Below, in pieces: positions 1 through 9,292 of a stretch of 43,485 nucleotides of DNA. The stretch spans positions 1 through 43,485 of the forward strand of contig JAIUOG010000009.1 in assembly GCA_020161725.1 (NCBI GenBank). The letters run 5' to 3'. The number at the start of each line of letters is the position of its first letter. Positions within the stretch are counted from its first letter, which is position 1. Below the pieces are notes generated by a model. It saw only the letters and a list, made by a program, of their open reading frames with translations, was not told the DNA's origin and did not search any database. Origin of the DNA: Pseudomonadota bacterium. GTDB lineage: Bacteria > Pseudomonadota > Gammaproteobacteria > Legionellales > Legionellaceae. The position numbers and the translations under genes were made by a program.

Positions 1-674
1 ACTAGCTTATCAAACAAAAAAACTCCATAGCTGGAAGTAAAAGCGCCTATATCAATTATAAGAGTTCCTAAATTCTTTTCCTCTTCTGAGAGACAAGCTA
101 ATCCGGAGGCATAAATTGCCAGCGTTACCTCGCTAATTTCAACTTGGCATTTAATAAAGCAATTAGCTAGATTTGCCAACAAAGCCGAATTAACGCACAC
201 TATATGCATCTGACAACCAAGTTCCTTGCCAAACATGCCAATAGGATTATCAACACATGCATTATCATCCACATTAAATTCCACTGGGAAATAATGAATA
301 ACTTCATGATCTTTCACTTTAAATTCAATAAGGATTTTATGGATCAATTTTTTAATGTCTTGCTTGGAAATTTGGGGCTCTGGAATTTTTATTTTACTAT
401 ATATATAGAAGGACTTTGTGCCTGCTCCCGATAAAGATAGAGTTATTCGGTTGAAGTTCTTGCTGCAGTCTTTCTCAAGAGCATAAATAGCATTAATGAT
501 GCTCGCTTCAGCCTTCTTAACATCTGTTACCCTTCCTGACCTGAATCCGTGAGAATGATATAGGCTTTGACTTACTATCCTTACTTCTCCTTTTTTGTCT
601 ACGATTGCAGCAAGCGCCGCTATTTTGCTGCTGCCCAAGTCAAAAGCTACAAAGTTAGATAATCTTGCTTTCAT
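1..674 (-). CDS. ftsA: FtsA-like cell-division ATPase, partial (C-terminus beyond the left edge)
   Basis: Reading the minus strand from ATG 674-672 gives 224 uninterrupted codons to the window edge. Family features seen: an N-terminal actin-fold phosphate-1 motif (AFDLGSSKIAAL), the GFRSGRVTDV segment, SLSGAG, an SHS2/1C-like region (HYFPVEF...DNPIGMFG) and a phosphate-2 motif DIGAFTSS where most FtsA proteins have DIGGGT. FtsA is the actin-like protein that tethers FtsZ to the membrane; its amphipathic C-terminal helix would lie outside the window. The overall wording looks closer to Rickettsiales FtsA than to gammaproteobacterial FtsA; this is judgement by eye. Four of its five Arg codons are AGA/AGG, whereas many neighbouring genes use CGT often. 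TAA stands two codons upstream of the ATG, and there is no Shine-Dalgarno. It starts only about 10 bp from the divergent giant ORF. No other dcw genes (ftsZ, ftsQ) are visible. The identification as FtsA family is fairly safe; its origin is not. Confidence 0.8.
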   Translation of the reverse strand, partial: MKARLSNFVAFDLGSSKIAALAAIVDKKGEVRIVSQSLYHSHGFRSGRVTDVKKAEASIINAIYALEKDCSKNFNRITLSLSGAGTKSFYIYSKIKIPEPQISKQDIKKLIHKILIEFKVKDHEVIHYFPVEFNVDDNACVDNPIGMFGKELGCQMHIVCVNSALLANLANCFIKCQVEISEVTLAIYASGLACLSEEEKNLGTLIIDIGAFTSSYGVFLFDKL

Positions 675-780
675 ACGTTAATAAGAATTTGCTAATTATA
701 ATAAAAATTATTACAATGAAGTAGGGCAAGTCTTAGGTTTATTAATCTCTAAGGCAAGAGTTAATGGAAAGCGTTATGCT

Positions 781-3700
781 TTGCCCCAAATAGTTTCCTG
801 GCTTAACTTATTTTTAGATGAAGATAAGATAATCCATGAGCATTACCCTTTGCATTTTTTAATGGCACTTCTCGATAGTGAATTAAAAGACAGCAACTCA
901 AGTTTATTATCTAACAATTTATTATCTTTGCATAAGACGGGTTCTTTTGAATCCAAATATCCAACGAATAGACGAATTCTTAATTCTCTTCTTCCACAAA
1001 AATATCAAACTACTTTATTCAAATTATCCTTCCAAGGCATGGAAGTTAATTCTTATATTGCAAAATTAGAGGATTTATACGCTAAAAGATTTGATCCTCT
1101 CTGGTTAAATGCAATTTGTGATTTTCTATCTATGTCTGAAGATAAGGATAGGTTTTGGGCACAAATTACCAAAGAGCCTTCAACAAGAATTTCGCATGAA
1201 TTACACAATTTACAGAATTTATGGCAAAAAAACCAAGTTAAGTTTATTGCGCTTTTACAACAATCAGCTAGGGCTCGTGCTTTTTTTGCAAAAAGTGTAG
1301 ATACTGATATTGGCGCTTTCGATTGGATGAATTCTTCAAGGCTTGATTGTGCAAAAATAATTATTTGCCAGGGGCTTTCAGATTGGGAGCAAGAAGAAGA
1401 GGTTATTATTGAGTTAACCTCTTTGCTAACGAATCTAGAATATAAAGAAATTGCGATTTTAACTAATTATTATACTAATAACCCTCCCATATCCTTAGGA
1501 TTATTAGATAAACTTGTAAAAGAGCTACCTCAACCGAGAATTAAAGATGGTCGAGCCATTTATGATTTAATTCATCATTATGAAACCAATATACAAGCAA
1601 GGAATGCAGCGGGGCACTCTAAACGCCATTATGCTATTAGCGCAGAAGAGCATAAGGATTTAAAAAGAGTCTTAGCGGGTTTCAAATTGAAGGGGCAAGG
1701 TACTGTAGATGCATCGGAGACTAACCGTTTATTAAACCTTCTTTATTATACTAATCATTATAGTCAAATTGCTAATCTTTCTAATTGTCCCATGGAAACG
1801 CTAATAAATGAGCTTGATGAGGCCTTAGCTAAGCAAAAAACCGCTCCGAATGCTTTTGATAAAGAGCAATGTAATGCACGAATTTTAGCCTGTCTTCGCG
1901 AATTATTGTTAAGAAAAACTGGAAAATGGGCCAACCACACGCAAATGTTAGATCTATTGTTTGGTGCTTGCCATGCTGGTGTCAGTCTCATTCATCAAAT
2001 GCGTACAGGACAAGGAAAATCAATCATTACCTTGATGCGTACAACCTATCTCGCCTTACAAGGGAAAACAGTTACTACTTTTAGTGCAAAAGAAAGTTTA
2101 TCAAAGCGTGATCATGAAGAATTTTCTCATGTACTTGATGCTTTAGGAATAGAGCATAGTTATATTGAGGCAAATTCACCTAAAGAGACATTTAAAATTA
2201 AATCAGCCAATGGCAGAGGGACAATTAATTACGCAACTAAAGGTAATTTTGCACTTTTCCATATGGCGCGAGCTTGGAAAGGTGAAAATTTAAATTTAGA
2301 TAGAAAAAATATGGTCGCTTTTATCGATGAGATTGATGATATCTTGGATGATAAAACGCTTTACAACTTCTCACAACTTGAGAATGAAGGCTCAGTTTAT
2401 AATATTGATGAATGGGTTTTTTATGTAGCCTATGAATATTATATGAAAAAAATGGAAGAGGGTGGGTTTTCTCTTGAACAAGAAGTACCTATTCTTAGAC
2501 GAAATATTGAACTCCAAGAGTTTTGTATTTTATTGCAGCAATATAGCAATGTATCGCCACAAAATGAGGATGAAAAAGGCTTTTTTGCTAAATATTTAGC
2601 GCCGGTTGTTCGTTTGCTTGATGAAATTGAAAAATTGGAAAATCCGACAGCAGAGCAGAAATTACAATTAGAACAATTACTTAATGCGCGTGATGAGCAG
2701 TTAATGAAAATATTAAAGGCTACTCATGCTGTTCTTGATAAAAAAAGTGGTTTGAAAGAGGGGGTTCAGTTTTGTATACGTCCTGATTCTAAAAAAATAA
2801 CGGACGCTTTAACTTTAATGACCCGTTTTGCAAAAGTGGTAGTGGATAATCAGGTTATTGATGGTTCAACATACTCTGATGGCGTTCATGAGACTTTACA
2901 TGTACGTCTAAATATAGAGGCAGTAGAAAAAGGTGAGACCCCTAATTTCTTTGTTGAGCCCGAATCTAAAGTCGTTTTATCTTCCTGTGTCGAAGAGCTT
3001 TTTGATCCTGTCCGAGGTATCTTTGGCGAAATGGAAGGATGTACTGGGACTGCTGGTGATAGCAAGGAATTAGATTATTTTGTAGAGCACTTTGGTATTG
3101 AATGTGTTATCAAATTACCTACCCATGAAGAAAGAAAGACAGAATATTTACCAACATCTTATGCTGATAATGAAGATAAACAGGTCGAAGAGATTGTTGG
3201 CGCTTTAATATTATATAAAGACCAACCTATCTTAGTGACTTGTCAGGATGATACTGCTGTAAAACGATTGAGCAATAAAGTCATTCAATTATTAAACGAA
3301 GAAATTGCTGCGGGTCGGCTTGTTGATTTTGATTTAAACAATCTTATTTTAGATACTAACGATAGTGGTAAATCAGAACAGCAAATAGTTCCTCTTGCCG
3401 GTAAAAAAGGGGCTGTTACTTTTAGCTCAAGAATGGGGCGGGGTACCGATATTCAGCCTTATGATAAAGTAAAAGGTTTAATGGTATTAAGGACTTATTT
3501 TGCTAAAAATAGACGAGTTGATAAGCAAGAAGAAGGACGCCAAGGCCGTAATGATGCAGCAGGTGTTTGTTTGGATATTGTTAATTATGATGAAGTTTTG
3601 AGACATGTTGCACAATTTAAATTAGAACCTTCTTTGGATAAGCGTTTTGAGGAAATTTTGCAGGCGCAAGAAAGCCATTTAGTATCTAAGGTGTTAAAAC

Positions 3701-6700
3701 CGGTTAAAAAAGGTACTAAAGATTATAAAAAAATAAATCAGGAAGAAGAGCGGAATGAAAAGCATACCCATATGCGAGCTGTACAACAGTTATTAGCTGA
3801 AATTAAAGTGGCTGGTGAGGTATTTTTACGTCGCAAAGAAAGACTTATTGCCATATTGTCTACTGATGTGCGCCGAGTTCTCCAAGATTCAACTCTAGGG
3901 GATACGAATAAAAAGGAACTTCGATTTTATTGGAGATTATTTTTAGATCAAGCTGAATCAGCATGGATAGGGCGTTTAAAAGGAAAAGTGACCGATACTG
4001 AAGATACTTATAGTCATTTTTCATCTGAAGTTGAAAGTGCTTGGAATAGACTCCGTGAAAAAATGCCTAAGCTAAATTCTTATCAGCGACTTATTCAAAC
4101 GCCCCCTAAAAAATCCCTTGTGAAAAAGGATATTTTCTCTGTGGTTGAGGAAAAAAGTTTAGAAGATGCAATAACCTTCTATCAACGATGGACTGAAGGG
4201 GCTAGTAAAAATCATCTTGGGGCTAATCAAGCAATACTGAATAGGCTTTATGGCAATCAGGCTCTGCAATTCAATCAATTTTTCAAATCTTTACAACAAC
4301 TTTCTCGTTCTTTTATTGACGGTAAAAAGGAAAATACCCAACTTGCTTTTGAGATGTTAATTCAAAAATTTATGGGGAAAAAAGAATGGAAAAGCCAGGA
4401 TGCCTTAGATGAATTGGCTTCAGAAAAACTAAAATTACGATATGCCTATGTTAAAGCAAATGTAGAGGGGCTTAATGATAGCCTGCTGCTAGAAAAGTCA
4501 AAAAATGATAAATTAATTCAAGTCTTTTTTATCGATTTGATAAGTTATGCTTTGATAAGTGAGGAAAATTTTAACAAATTATGTCCACTTTTATCTCAGG
4601 ATGAACAAGGATATATAGCGCATCTACAGGCTAGTTTTAATAAAATGATTCAGGATGAGATAAAACTTATTAAGAATAAAAGCTATGCTGAATTTAATCA
4701 AAAAAGATATTCAAAGGCTGAATATGAGCATTTAAAAGAAGCTTTACAATCTTCTGATGAGTTGCAGCTAAAAGAGGCTACTGTATTTATAAAAACTAAG
4801 CTGGCTTACGAGTTTTCTAAAAATTCTATTTGGGATACCCTGCCTGTTGCTCAGTTTTTCTCGGGGCTTATTCAACAATTTGCTGCTGGAGCACTCGATA
4901 ATATCCTTGCTGAAATTCTTTGTGAATTTAAAGATAGAACAGTTTATACAGCAGCATCTCTAAACTCTAATTTGCCTTTTACCTTATCTTGTGAATCTTG
5001 GCAAAAGCTCCTACGCCGTTTGGAAATACTTTCTACTGTTTCTACGGACTATCCAATTGATTTAGATTCTATGTCAGATTATTTATCTGCATTTTGGGAG
5101 ATTAAATTTTTTCAAGATAAATACATTAATGAAGACGATAAACTAAAAGAGCCTACCTTTAGTGATTTTACCGAAGAGGATTTAAAAACCATTCAGCTTC
5201 TCTTTAAATTAATGCTAGGAATTTTACCTAGTTATTTAAGAGAACCTACTCGAACTAAGGTGGAGTATAGAAAAGCATTTTTATCAACCTTGAGTGAAGC
5301 TATCTTAGCTAGAAGAAAAGATAAATTGACAGAGACCGAAGTAGATAAAATGATTGCTCTTTTCACTCAAAATGATAAAGCAAGCCATTTTTTACTTTCA
5401 GAGCATGTGACTGTCAATGATCTTGTTTATTTCTTAAAAGTGATGCTGGATGAGGGCAAAGACCCAGCAAGGCTATTTGCTTATATTGAGCAACATAATG
5501 ATAATTTAGTCGCTCAACCTGGTGCATTCCGTCCTTTATTGGAGCTTGCTACCTATGAAGTAGGCGGGTTTTTACCCTCACCTGCTTTATCAGTTGATGG
5601 AGAGAATCCTGATTTTCTCGATGAAGATATTCGAAATAAATTTTGGAATTTCTTAGCTCTTCGAGCTGGTTTTTCGAAAGAGGAATATAAAGGTTTTATA
5701 AAGGAACTGAATAGTAGCTATCAAGATGCTGACTTAAAAGAGATACTGACAGCACTGACGTCCTTACCCTCCTACTTACCACTTAATTTTATTGGTAAAC
5801 AGTTAGATTTGCATGCGGGTAAAAACAAATATGATATTTTACAACGAATTAGCAATTTAAAGGATATTGGGGAAAGATTTAAAGCCTTTTTAATTCAAGT
5901 TGATATTGTAGATGGTTTGGGTAAAGTGAAGAAGCCTCGGGTTTTAAAACTGTGGCAGCAGCAAATGATGAAGCTAAGTGATATAAATCAATTTAAAGGC
6001 TCTTTAGATTCAATTTTAACTGTACATGAAAAAATTGAACGACTAACTTTGCCTTATTTAAAAGCGAATCTGCAGAAGCAATTTGCTCAGATAATTGACA
6101 AGGCATCGCTTCAAAATAAAGATTATGAGGGTTTTAAAATCCTAGTCGATCTTATCGACTCTCGTGTTCTGAATGATGAGTCTGTGGATTTGCTGCTTAA
6201 GTTATTTGCTAAACCCGATGCGGCTAACTTAATTAAAGATTGCTTAAAAGTTATTGATGAAATTAATAAGATTAGTGATAAAAAAGTTCAAAAGAATCTA
6301 TTAGAAAGCTATTTAAAAGATTATAAAGATTCTAAGACCAATGAAATCTATCTTAATTTTATTCAAGCCTTTGAAAAAGACAGAGAACTTGGTGAATATA
6401 ATCCCTTATTAAAGATTAGGTTGCTTGAGGCAGGGGTAACTGAGGAATTAACAGCTATTTTGCAGGTAGTTAAAATTATCAAAACCATTCCCAATGGCGC
6501 GATAGTTGAGCAAATGCTTAAAGCTTACCATGCTGATTATGATAAAAACAAAGCAGTCGATGTTAACAATCAATATTTAGCTTTGGTTAAAGCATTTAAT
6601 CAATCTAATGTTGTCTTAACAGATGACATTTATTCCTATATTAGAAGACGCTTTACAACCGATCTTAATGGGCTCGCAGATTCATTGTCAGTAATAAAAG

Positions 6701-8205
6701 TAATTCAAGATCTAGACAACCAATCTTTCTCTGGCTCTTTATTACAAAGCTATCTTGCAGATAACAAGAAGAGAGATAAATATTATCAAGATTTTATTCT
6801 TTCCATCATACCTTTTCAATCGGATATACACGAGGGTAGAAAAGACTATTATTTATCTTTATTGAATAGCTATGTAGAGCAAAAAATAAGTAAAGCGACT
6901 CTAGATAAAATATTATCTACTTTAAATCAATGTAACACTTTTTCTTGGGAACAAGATGGTATTTATTCCCATTTTAGAGGGCGATTCAGAACAGATCTTA
7001 AGGGACTTTCAGATTCATCCTCAGTAATAAAGGCAATTAAAAACCTAGACAACCAATCTTTCTCTAGTTCTTTATTACAAATCTATCTTCAGGATAGCAA
7101 TAAGAGAGATCAATATTATCAAGATTTTATTCTTTCCATCATGCCTTTCCAATCGGATATAAGCGAAGATAGAAAATCTTATTATTTATCTTTATTGAAT
7201 AGTTATTTAGAACAAAAAATAAATAAAGCGACCCTAGATAAAATATTATCTACTTTAAATCAATGTAACACTTTTTCTTGGGAAGCAATAAAAGACAACT
7301 TTAGAAAAGATAGTCAGTTTAGACAAAATATGATGATAATTTTGCATCATGATTTGCTCTATTTCCCGGGTGATTTTAAACAATCTTGCCATGATTCTTA
7401 TGCAGAGCAAGTTAGAGGTTTATGTGATAGTTTGGCTCTTGCAGAAATAGATAAAACACCTGTTGCAATAAGGACACGACAAGAAAATTATAAAACTTTA
7501 GTTGGTTATGCTCTGGATGTTGCTGTAGTAGCTAAACCCTTGCAGCAGGGTATGCAGCTGCCGATTGTTCTAGCTAATAATCTTTCGGATATACAACGAG
7601 ATGTATATAAAGATTATTTTAAGGAGCAAAAAGTACATTATGCTAGTTTTTGGGGTAAAAATTCGCTCCGCAAAGAACAAGCTAAAGTCCTCTTTAAAGG
7701 TTTGAAATCGCATGTAAACGATTTAAGTATGGATGGCGTAAATTACGAAAGCATTTTAAATCTCATTTCAGAAGCTCAGAAAGATATTATTGAAAGAGAT
7801 AAGAATAGCAAACGTAATGATAAAGGACATAGCCGTTTATTAGATATCACTTCTGATATGTATATCCGTGTTGCTAGTGATTGGATGGCTTCTTCACATG
7901 ATTTAGCTGAGAAAGAAAGATTAAATGGTTTGCTTAAAATGCAATTGGAAACGACTTTAGAGCAACTTATTAGTAGATTAGGTGAGACTTTGGAGACAAA
8001 ATTATCAATTGCTCCTTTGAAAGCTAATCTAACAAAAGCAAAATCAGATATTAGGGATAAGGGTATTGATGCGGCAGCTATCGAGCTAAATAGCCCATTA
8101 TATGATAAGCTCCCAAGTCATTTAAAGCATCTTGTCGAATATGCTCGTAATTTAGCTGGAGTTGTTTCTGATGGCAACCAGGCGTCTATTCAACAGCTAG
8201 GATAG
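781..8205 (+). CDS. Giant SecA-like DEAD-motor protein (2474 aa), 5' end probably truncated
   Basis: Residues ~375-960 match the SecA motor: Walker A MRTGQGKS (407-414), Walker B DEIDD (516-520), motif V SSRMGRGTD (882-890) and motif VI Q916-x-x-G919-R920...R923. ATPase motifs are intact, so ATP-driven movement of a polypeptide or nucleic acid is plausible. It is not housekeeping SecA: about 370 residues precede the motor, about 1500 mostly helical charged residues follow it, and no C-terminal zinc-binding CxC motif is seen. Residues 1950-2060 and 2061-2168 are a near-identical tandem duplication. No signal peptide or membrane segment is evident. The frame is open back to 685 (TAA TAA at 679-684), with coding-like residues but no ATG or GTG; the first usable start is TTG 781, with GGAAAG at 764-769. 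The true N-terminus may therefore be missing. Large SecA-like proteins in intracellular bacteria are candidate effectors or toxins; that role is inference. A hairpin terminator follows. Confidence 0.75.
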   Translation: MPQIVSWLNLFLDEDKIIHEHYPLHFLMALLDSELKDSNSSLLSNNLLSLHKTGSFESKYPTNRRILNSLLPQKYQTTLFKLSFQGMEVNSYIAKLEDLYAKRFDPLWLNAICDFLSMSEDKDRFWAQITKEPSTRISHELHNLQNLWQKNQVKFIALLQQSARARAFFAKSVDTDIGAFDWMNSSRLDCAKIIICQGLSDWEQEEEVIIELTSLLTNLEYKEIAILTNYYTNNPPISLGLLDKLVKELPQPRIKDGRAIYDLIHHYETNIQARNAAGHSKRHYAISAEEHKDLKRVLAGFKLKGQGTVDASETNRLLNLLYYTNHYSQIANLSNCPMETLINELDEALAKQKTAPNAFDKEQCNARILACLRELLLRKTGKWANHTQMLDLLFGACHAGVSLIHQMRTGQGKSIITLMRTTYLALQGKTVTTFSAKESLSKRDHEEFSHVLDALGIEHSYIEANSPKETFKIKSANGRGTINYATKGNFALFHMARAWKGENLNLDRKNMVAFIDEIDDILDDKTLYNFSQLENEGSVYNIDEWVFYVAYEYYMKKMEEGGFSLEQEVPILRRNIELQEFCILLQQYSNVSPQNEDEKGFFAKYLAPVVRLLDEIEKLENPTAEQKLQLEQLLNARDEQLMKILKATHAVLDKKSGLKEGVQFCIRPDSKKITDALTLMTRFAKVVVDNQVIDGSTYSDGVHETLHVRLNIEAVEKGETPNFFVEPESKVVLSSCVEELFDPVRGIFGEMEGCTGTAGDSKELDYFVEHFGIECVIKLPTHEERKTEYLPTSYADNEDKQVEEIVGALILYKDQPILVTCQDDTAVKRLSNKVIQLLNEEIAAGRLVDFDLNNLILDTNDSGKSEQQIVPLAGKKGAVTFSSRMGRGTDIQPYDKVKGLMVLRTYFAKNRRVDKQEEGRQGRNDAAGVCLDIVNYDEVLRHVAQFKLEPSLDKRFEEILQAQESHLVSKVLKPVKKGTKDYKKINQEEERNEKHTHMRAVQQLLAEIKVAGEVFLRRKERLIAILSTDVRRVLQDSTLGDTNKKELRFYWRLFLDQAESAWIGRLKGKVTDTEDTYSHFSSEVESAWNRLREKMPKLNSYQRLIQTPPKKSLVKKDIFSVVEEKSLEDAITFYQRWTEGASKNHLGANQAILNRLYGNQALQFNQFFKSLQQLSRSFIDGKKENTQLAFEMLIQKFMGKKEWKSQDALDELASEKLKLRYAYVKANVEGLNDSLLLEKSKNDKLIQVFFIDLISYALISEENFNKLCPLLSQDEQGYIAHLQASFNKMIQDEIKLIKNKSYAEFNQKRYSKAEYEHLKEALQSSDELQLKEATVFIKTKLAYEFSKNSIWDTLPVAQFFSGLIQQFAAGALDNILAEILCEFKDRTVYTAASLNSNLPFTLSCESWQKLLRRLEILSTVSTDYPIDLDSMSDYLSAFWEIKFFQDKYINEDDKLKEPTFSDFTEEDLKTIQLLFKLMLGILPSYLREPTRTKVEYRKAFLSTLSEAILARRKDKLTETEVDKMIALFTQNDKASHFLLSEHVTVNDLVYFLKVMLDEGKDPARLFAYIEQHNDNLVAQPGAFRPLLELATYEVGGFLPSPALSVDGENPDFLDEDIRNKFWNFLALRAGFSKEEYKGFIKELNSSYQDADLKEILTALTSLPSYLPLNFIGKQLDLHAGKNKYDILQRISNLKDIGERFKAFLIQVDIVDGLGKVKKPRVLKLWQQQMMKLSDINQFKGSLDSILTVHEKIERLTLPYLKANLQKQFAQIIDKASLQNKDYEGFKILVDLIDSRVLNDESVDLLLKLFAKPDAANLIKDCLKVIDEINKISDKKVQKNLLESYLKDYKDSKTNEIYLNFIQAFEKDRELGEYNPLLKIRLLEAGVTEELTAILQVVKIIKTIPNGAIVEQMLKAYHADYDKNKAVDVNNQYLALVKAFNQSNVVLTDDIYSYIRRRFTTDLNGLADSLSVIKVIQDLDNQSFSGSLLQSYLADNKKRDKYYQDFILSIIPFQSDIHEGRKDYYLSLLNSYVEQKISKATLDKILSTLNQCNTFSWEQDGIYSHFRGRFRTDLKGLSDSSSVIKAIKNLDNQSFSSSLLQIYLQDSNKRDQYYQDFILSIMPFQSDISEDRKSYYLSLLNSYLEQKINKATLDKILSTLNQCNTFSWEAIKDNFRKDSQFRQNMMIILHHDLLYFPGDFKQSCHDSYAEQVRGLCDSLALAEIDKTPVAIRTRQENYKTLVGYALDVAVVAKPLQQGMQLPIVLANNLSDIQRDVYKDYFKEQKVHYASFWGKNSLRKEQAKVLFKGLKSHVNDLSMDGVNYESILNLISEAQKDIIERDKNSKRNDKGHSRLLDITSDMYIRVASDWMASSHDLAEKERLNGLLKMQLETTLEQLISRLGETLETKLSIAPLKANLTKAKSDIRDKGIDAAAIELNSPLYDKLPSHLKHLVEYARNLAGVVSDGNQASIQQLG
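6628..7284 (+). repeat. In-frame tandem duplication, two ~111-codon copies
   Basis: Copy 1 spans 6628-6960 and copy 2 spans 6961-7284 inside the giant SecA-like gene. They are offset by exactly 333 nt. Both begin with I-Y-S, share DNQSFS, YYQDFILSI and PFQSDI, and end in LNQCNTFSWE. The nucleotide sequences are also very alike, with scattered silent and replacement changes, so the duplication is fairly recent. Confidence 0.9.
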
Positions 8206-8213
8206 TATTGGAA

Positions 8214-8238
8214 ATGCCCGTTAATCGGGCATTTTAAT
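8214..8238. terminator. Bidirectional hairpin between the giant ORF and the GST gene
   Basis: ATGCCCG (8214-8220) pairs with CGGGCAT (8226-8232) across a TTAAT loop and is followed by TTTAATTA. It lies between convergent stop codons and can serve both strands, although the T-run is short. Confidence 0.7.
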
Positions 8239-8861
8239 TAATCTGTCTTGTAAGCATTTAAAGCGGCTTTTATTGCAGGTCTTTTGCTAATGGTTTCATA
8301 CCATCGTATTAAGTGAGGGTATTTTTCTTCGCTTATCGGTGTTTCATAAAATTCCATAAAACCATATACCCAAGGCCATATTGCGATATCGGCGATAGAA
8401 TATTCATGACTACTGATATAAGAATATTCATTTAATTGCTTATCCATAACGGCCATTAAACGGGCAACTTCATCTCCATAGCGTTGTTTAGCATAAGGAA
8501 CCTCAGTTGTAGCATAACGATAGAAATGGCCGTATTGACCGAACATGGGCCCAATGTGGGCTGCTTGGAAAAAACACCATTCTAAAACTTGGTATTTAGC
8601 CTTTATCTCTTGGGGTAAAAATTGCTCATGCTTTTCGGCTAAATATTGCAAAATGGCAACCGACTCAAAAAGATAAAAATTATTTTCAGGATCAAAAATA
8701 ACAGGAATTTTACTGTTAGGCGCAATCTTTACAAAATCATTTTTAAATTGATCACCAACTCGAATATCAATGATTTCAATTTTATAAGGAGCTTGTAATT
8801 CCTCAAGTAGAATAGTGGGTTTAAGGCCATTGGGAGTGCCAAGCGAGTAAAGTGTATACAT
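8238..8861 (-). CDS. Glutathione S-transferase, Nu-class (YfcG/Ure2-like)
   Basis: This 207-residue cytosolic enzyme has the N-terminal thioredoxin fold (residues 1-80) and an all-helical C-terminal domain. The T9-P10-N11-G motif near the N-terminus is the glutathione-contacting signature of YfcG-type Nu-class GSTs. NSKIPVI contains the conserved cis-Pro, LFESVAILQYLA is the ES glutathione gamma-glutamyl-binding segment, and YSIADIAIWPWV is the C-terminal N-capping box. E. coli YfcG has disulfide-bond reductase activity with glutathione; that is a family property and was not shown here. The length is typical. Start is ATG 8861-8859, preceded by AAGGA about 6 nt upstream. It is transcribed alone, convergent with the giant ORF. 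Confidence in the family is high; the substrate is unknown. Confidence 0.9.
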   Translation of the reverse strand: MYTLYSLGTPNGLKPTILLEELQAPYKIEIIDIRVGDQFKNDFVKIAPNSKIPVIFDPENNFYLFESVAILQYLAEKHEQFLPQEIKAKYQVLEWCFFQAAHIGPMFGQYGHFYRYATTEVPYAKQRYGDEVARLMAVMDKQLNEYSYISSHEYSIADIAIWPWVYGFMEFYETPISEEKYPHLIRWYETISKRPAIKAALNAYKTD

Positions 8862-8890
8862 GCTAAATCCTTATTTTGATTTCATCCATC

Positions 8891-8950
8891 TAATCAAGGT
8901 TTAAACCGACCGAACCTTGGTTACGTTTCACTGCACCAAGGCTACATTAA
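8891..8950. repeat. Dispersed palindromic repeat, copy A
   Basis: CCTTGGT (8915-8921) pairs with ACCAAGG (8935-8941), separated by TACGTTTCACTGC and followed by CTACATTAA. The flank TAATCAAGGTTTAAAC at 8891 onward and GCAAAGACAAG at about 8977 also recur at 40537-40750. It looks like a REP-type intergenic element. The rest of the 8862-9047 gap shows no gene. Confidence 0.75.
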
Positions 8951-9047
8951 GTGTCGTCATTGCGGACATCGTGGAGCAAAGACAAGCTTTATTTTTGTAG
9001 ATTACCTTGAATTAAGTTTAGCCTTATTTCTAATTTTTCAACAATTT

Positions 9048-9251
9048 TTATAAACCATGGGGTTTTATCCAGCCCATATAAAAGGCAAAAAACAAAAATA
9101 TAAACAAGGCTAGAGACAAGCCGATTCGCCAAGTAAGGGCTTTTACTGTTCGTTTAGTATCGCCAGTATCTTTAACTAAATAAAAAAGCCCTGAGCCCAA
9201 TGCAAATAAAATGATCAACATAGCAATAATTATGATAGCCTTACCCAACAT
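9048..9251 (-). CDS. DUF2909 twin-transmembrane protein
   Basis: The 67-residue protein has two hydrophobic helices (about residues 4-26 and 43-62) joined by a short charged loop (KDTGDTKRTVKAL). It matches the DUF2909 family, small inner-membrane proteins usually encoded beside cytochrome c oxidase and surf1 genes. Here it lies divergently, about 40 bp from surf1, which fits that context. A role in cytochrome oxidase biogenesis is inferred from neighbourhood only; no biochemical function is known to me. The start is ATG 9251. It is not obviously part of the assembly operon because it is on the other strand. Confidence 0.8.
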   Translation of the reverse strand: MLGKAIIIIAMLIILFALGSGLFYLVKDTGDTKRTVKALTWRIGLSLALFIFLFFAFYMGWIKPHGL

Positions 9252-9292
9252 TTGATATACTCTCCCGATACAAATTGGATGATAAAGTTAAG

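Noticed and set aside
204..434. 76-residue plus-strand ORF
   Set aside because: It is antisense to the FtsA-like gene, which explains the region much better; no start signal or family.
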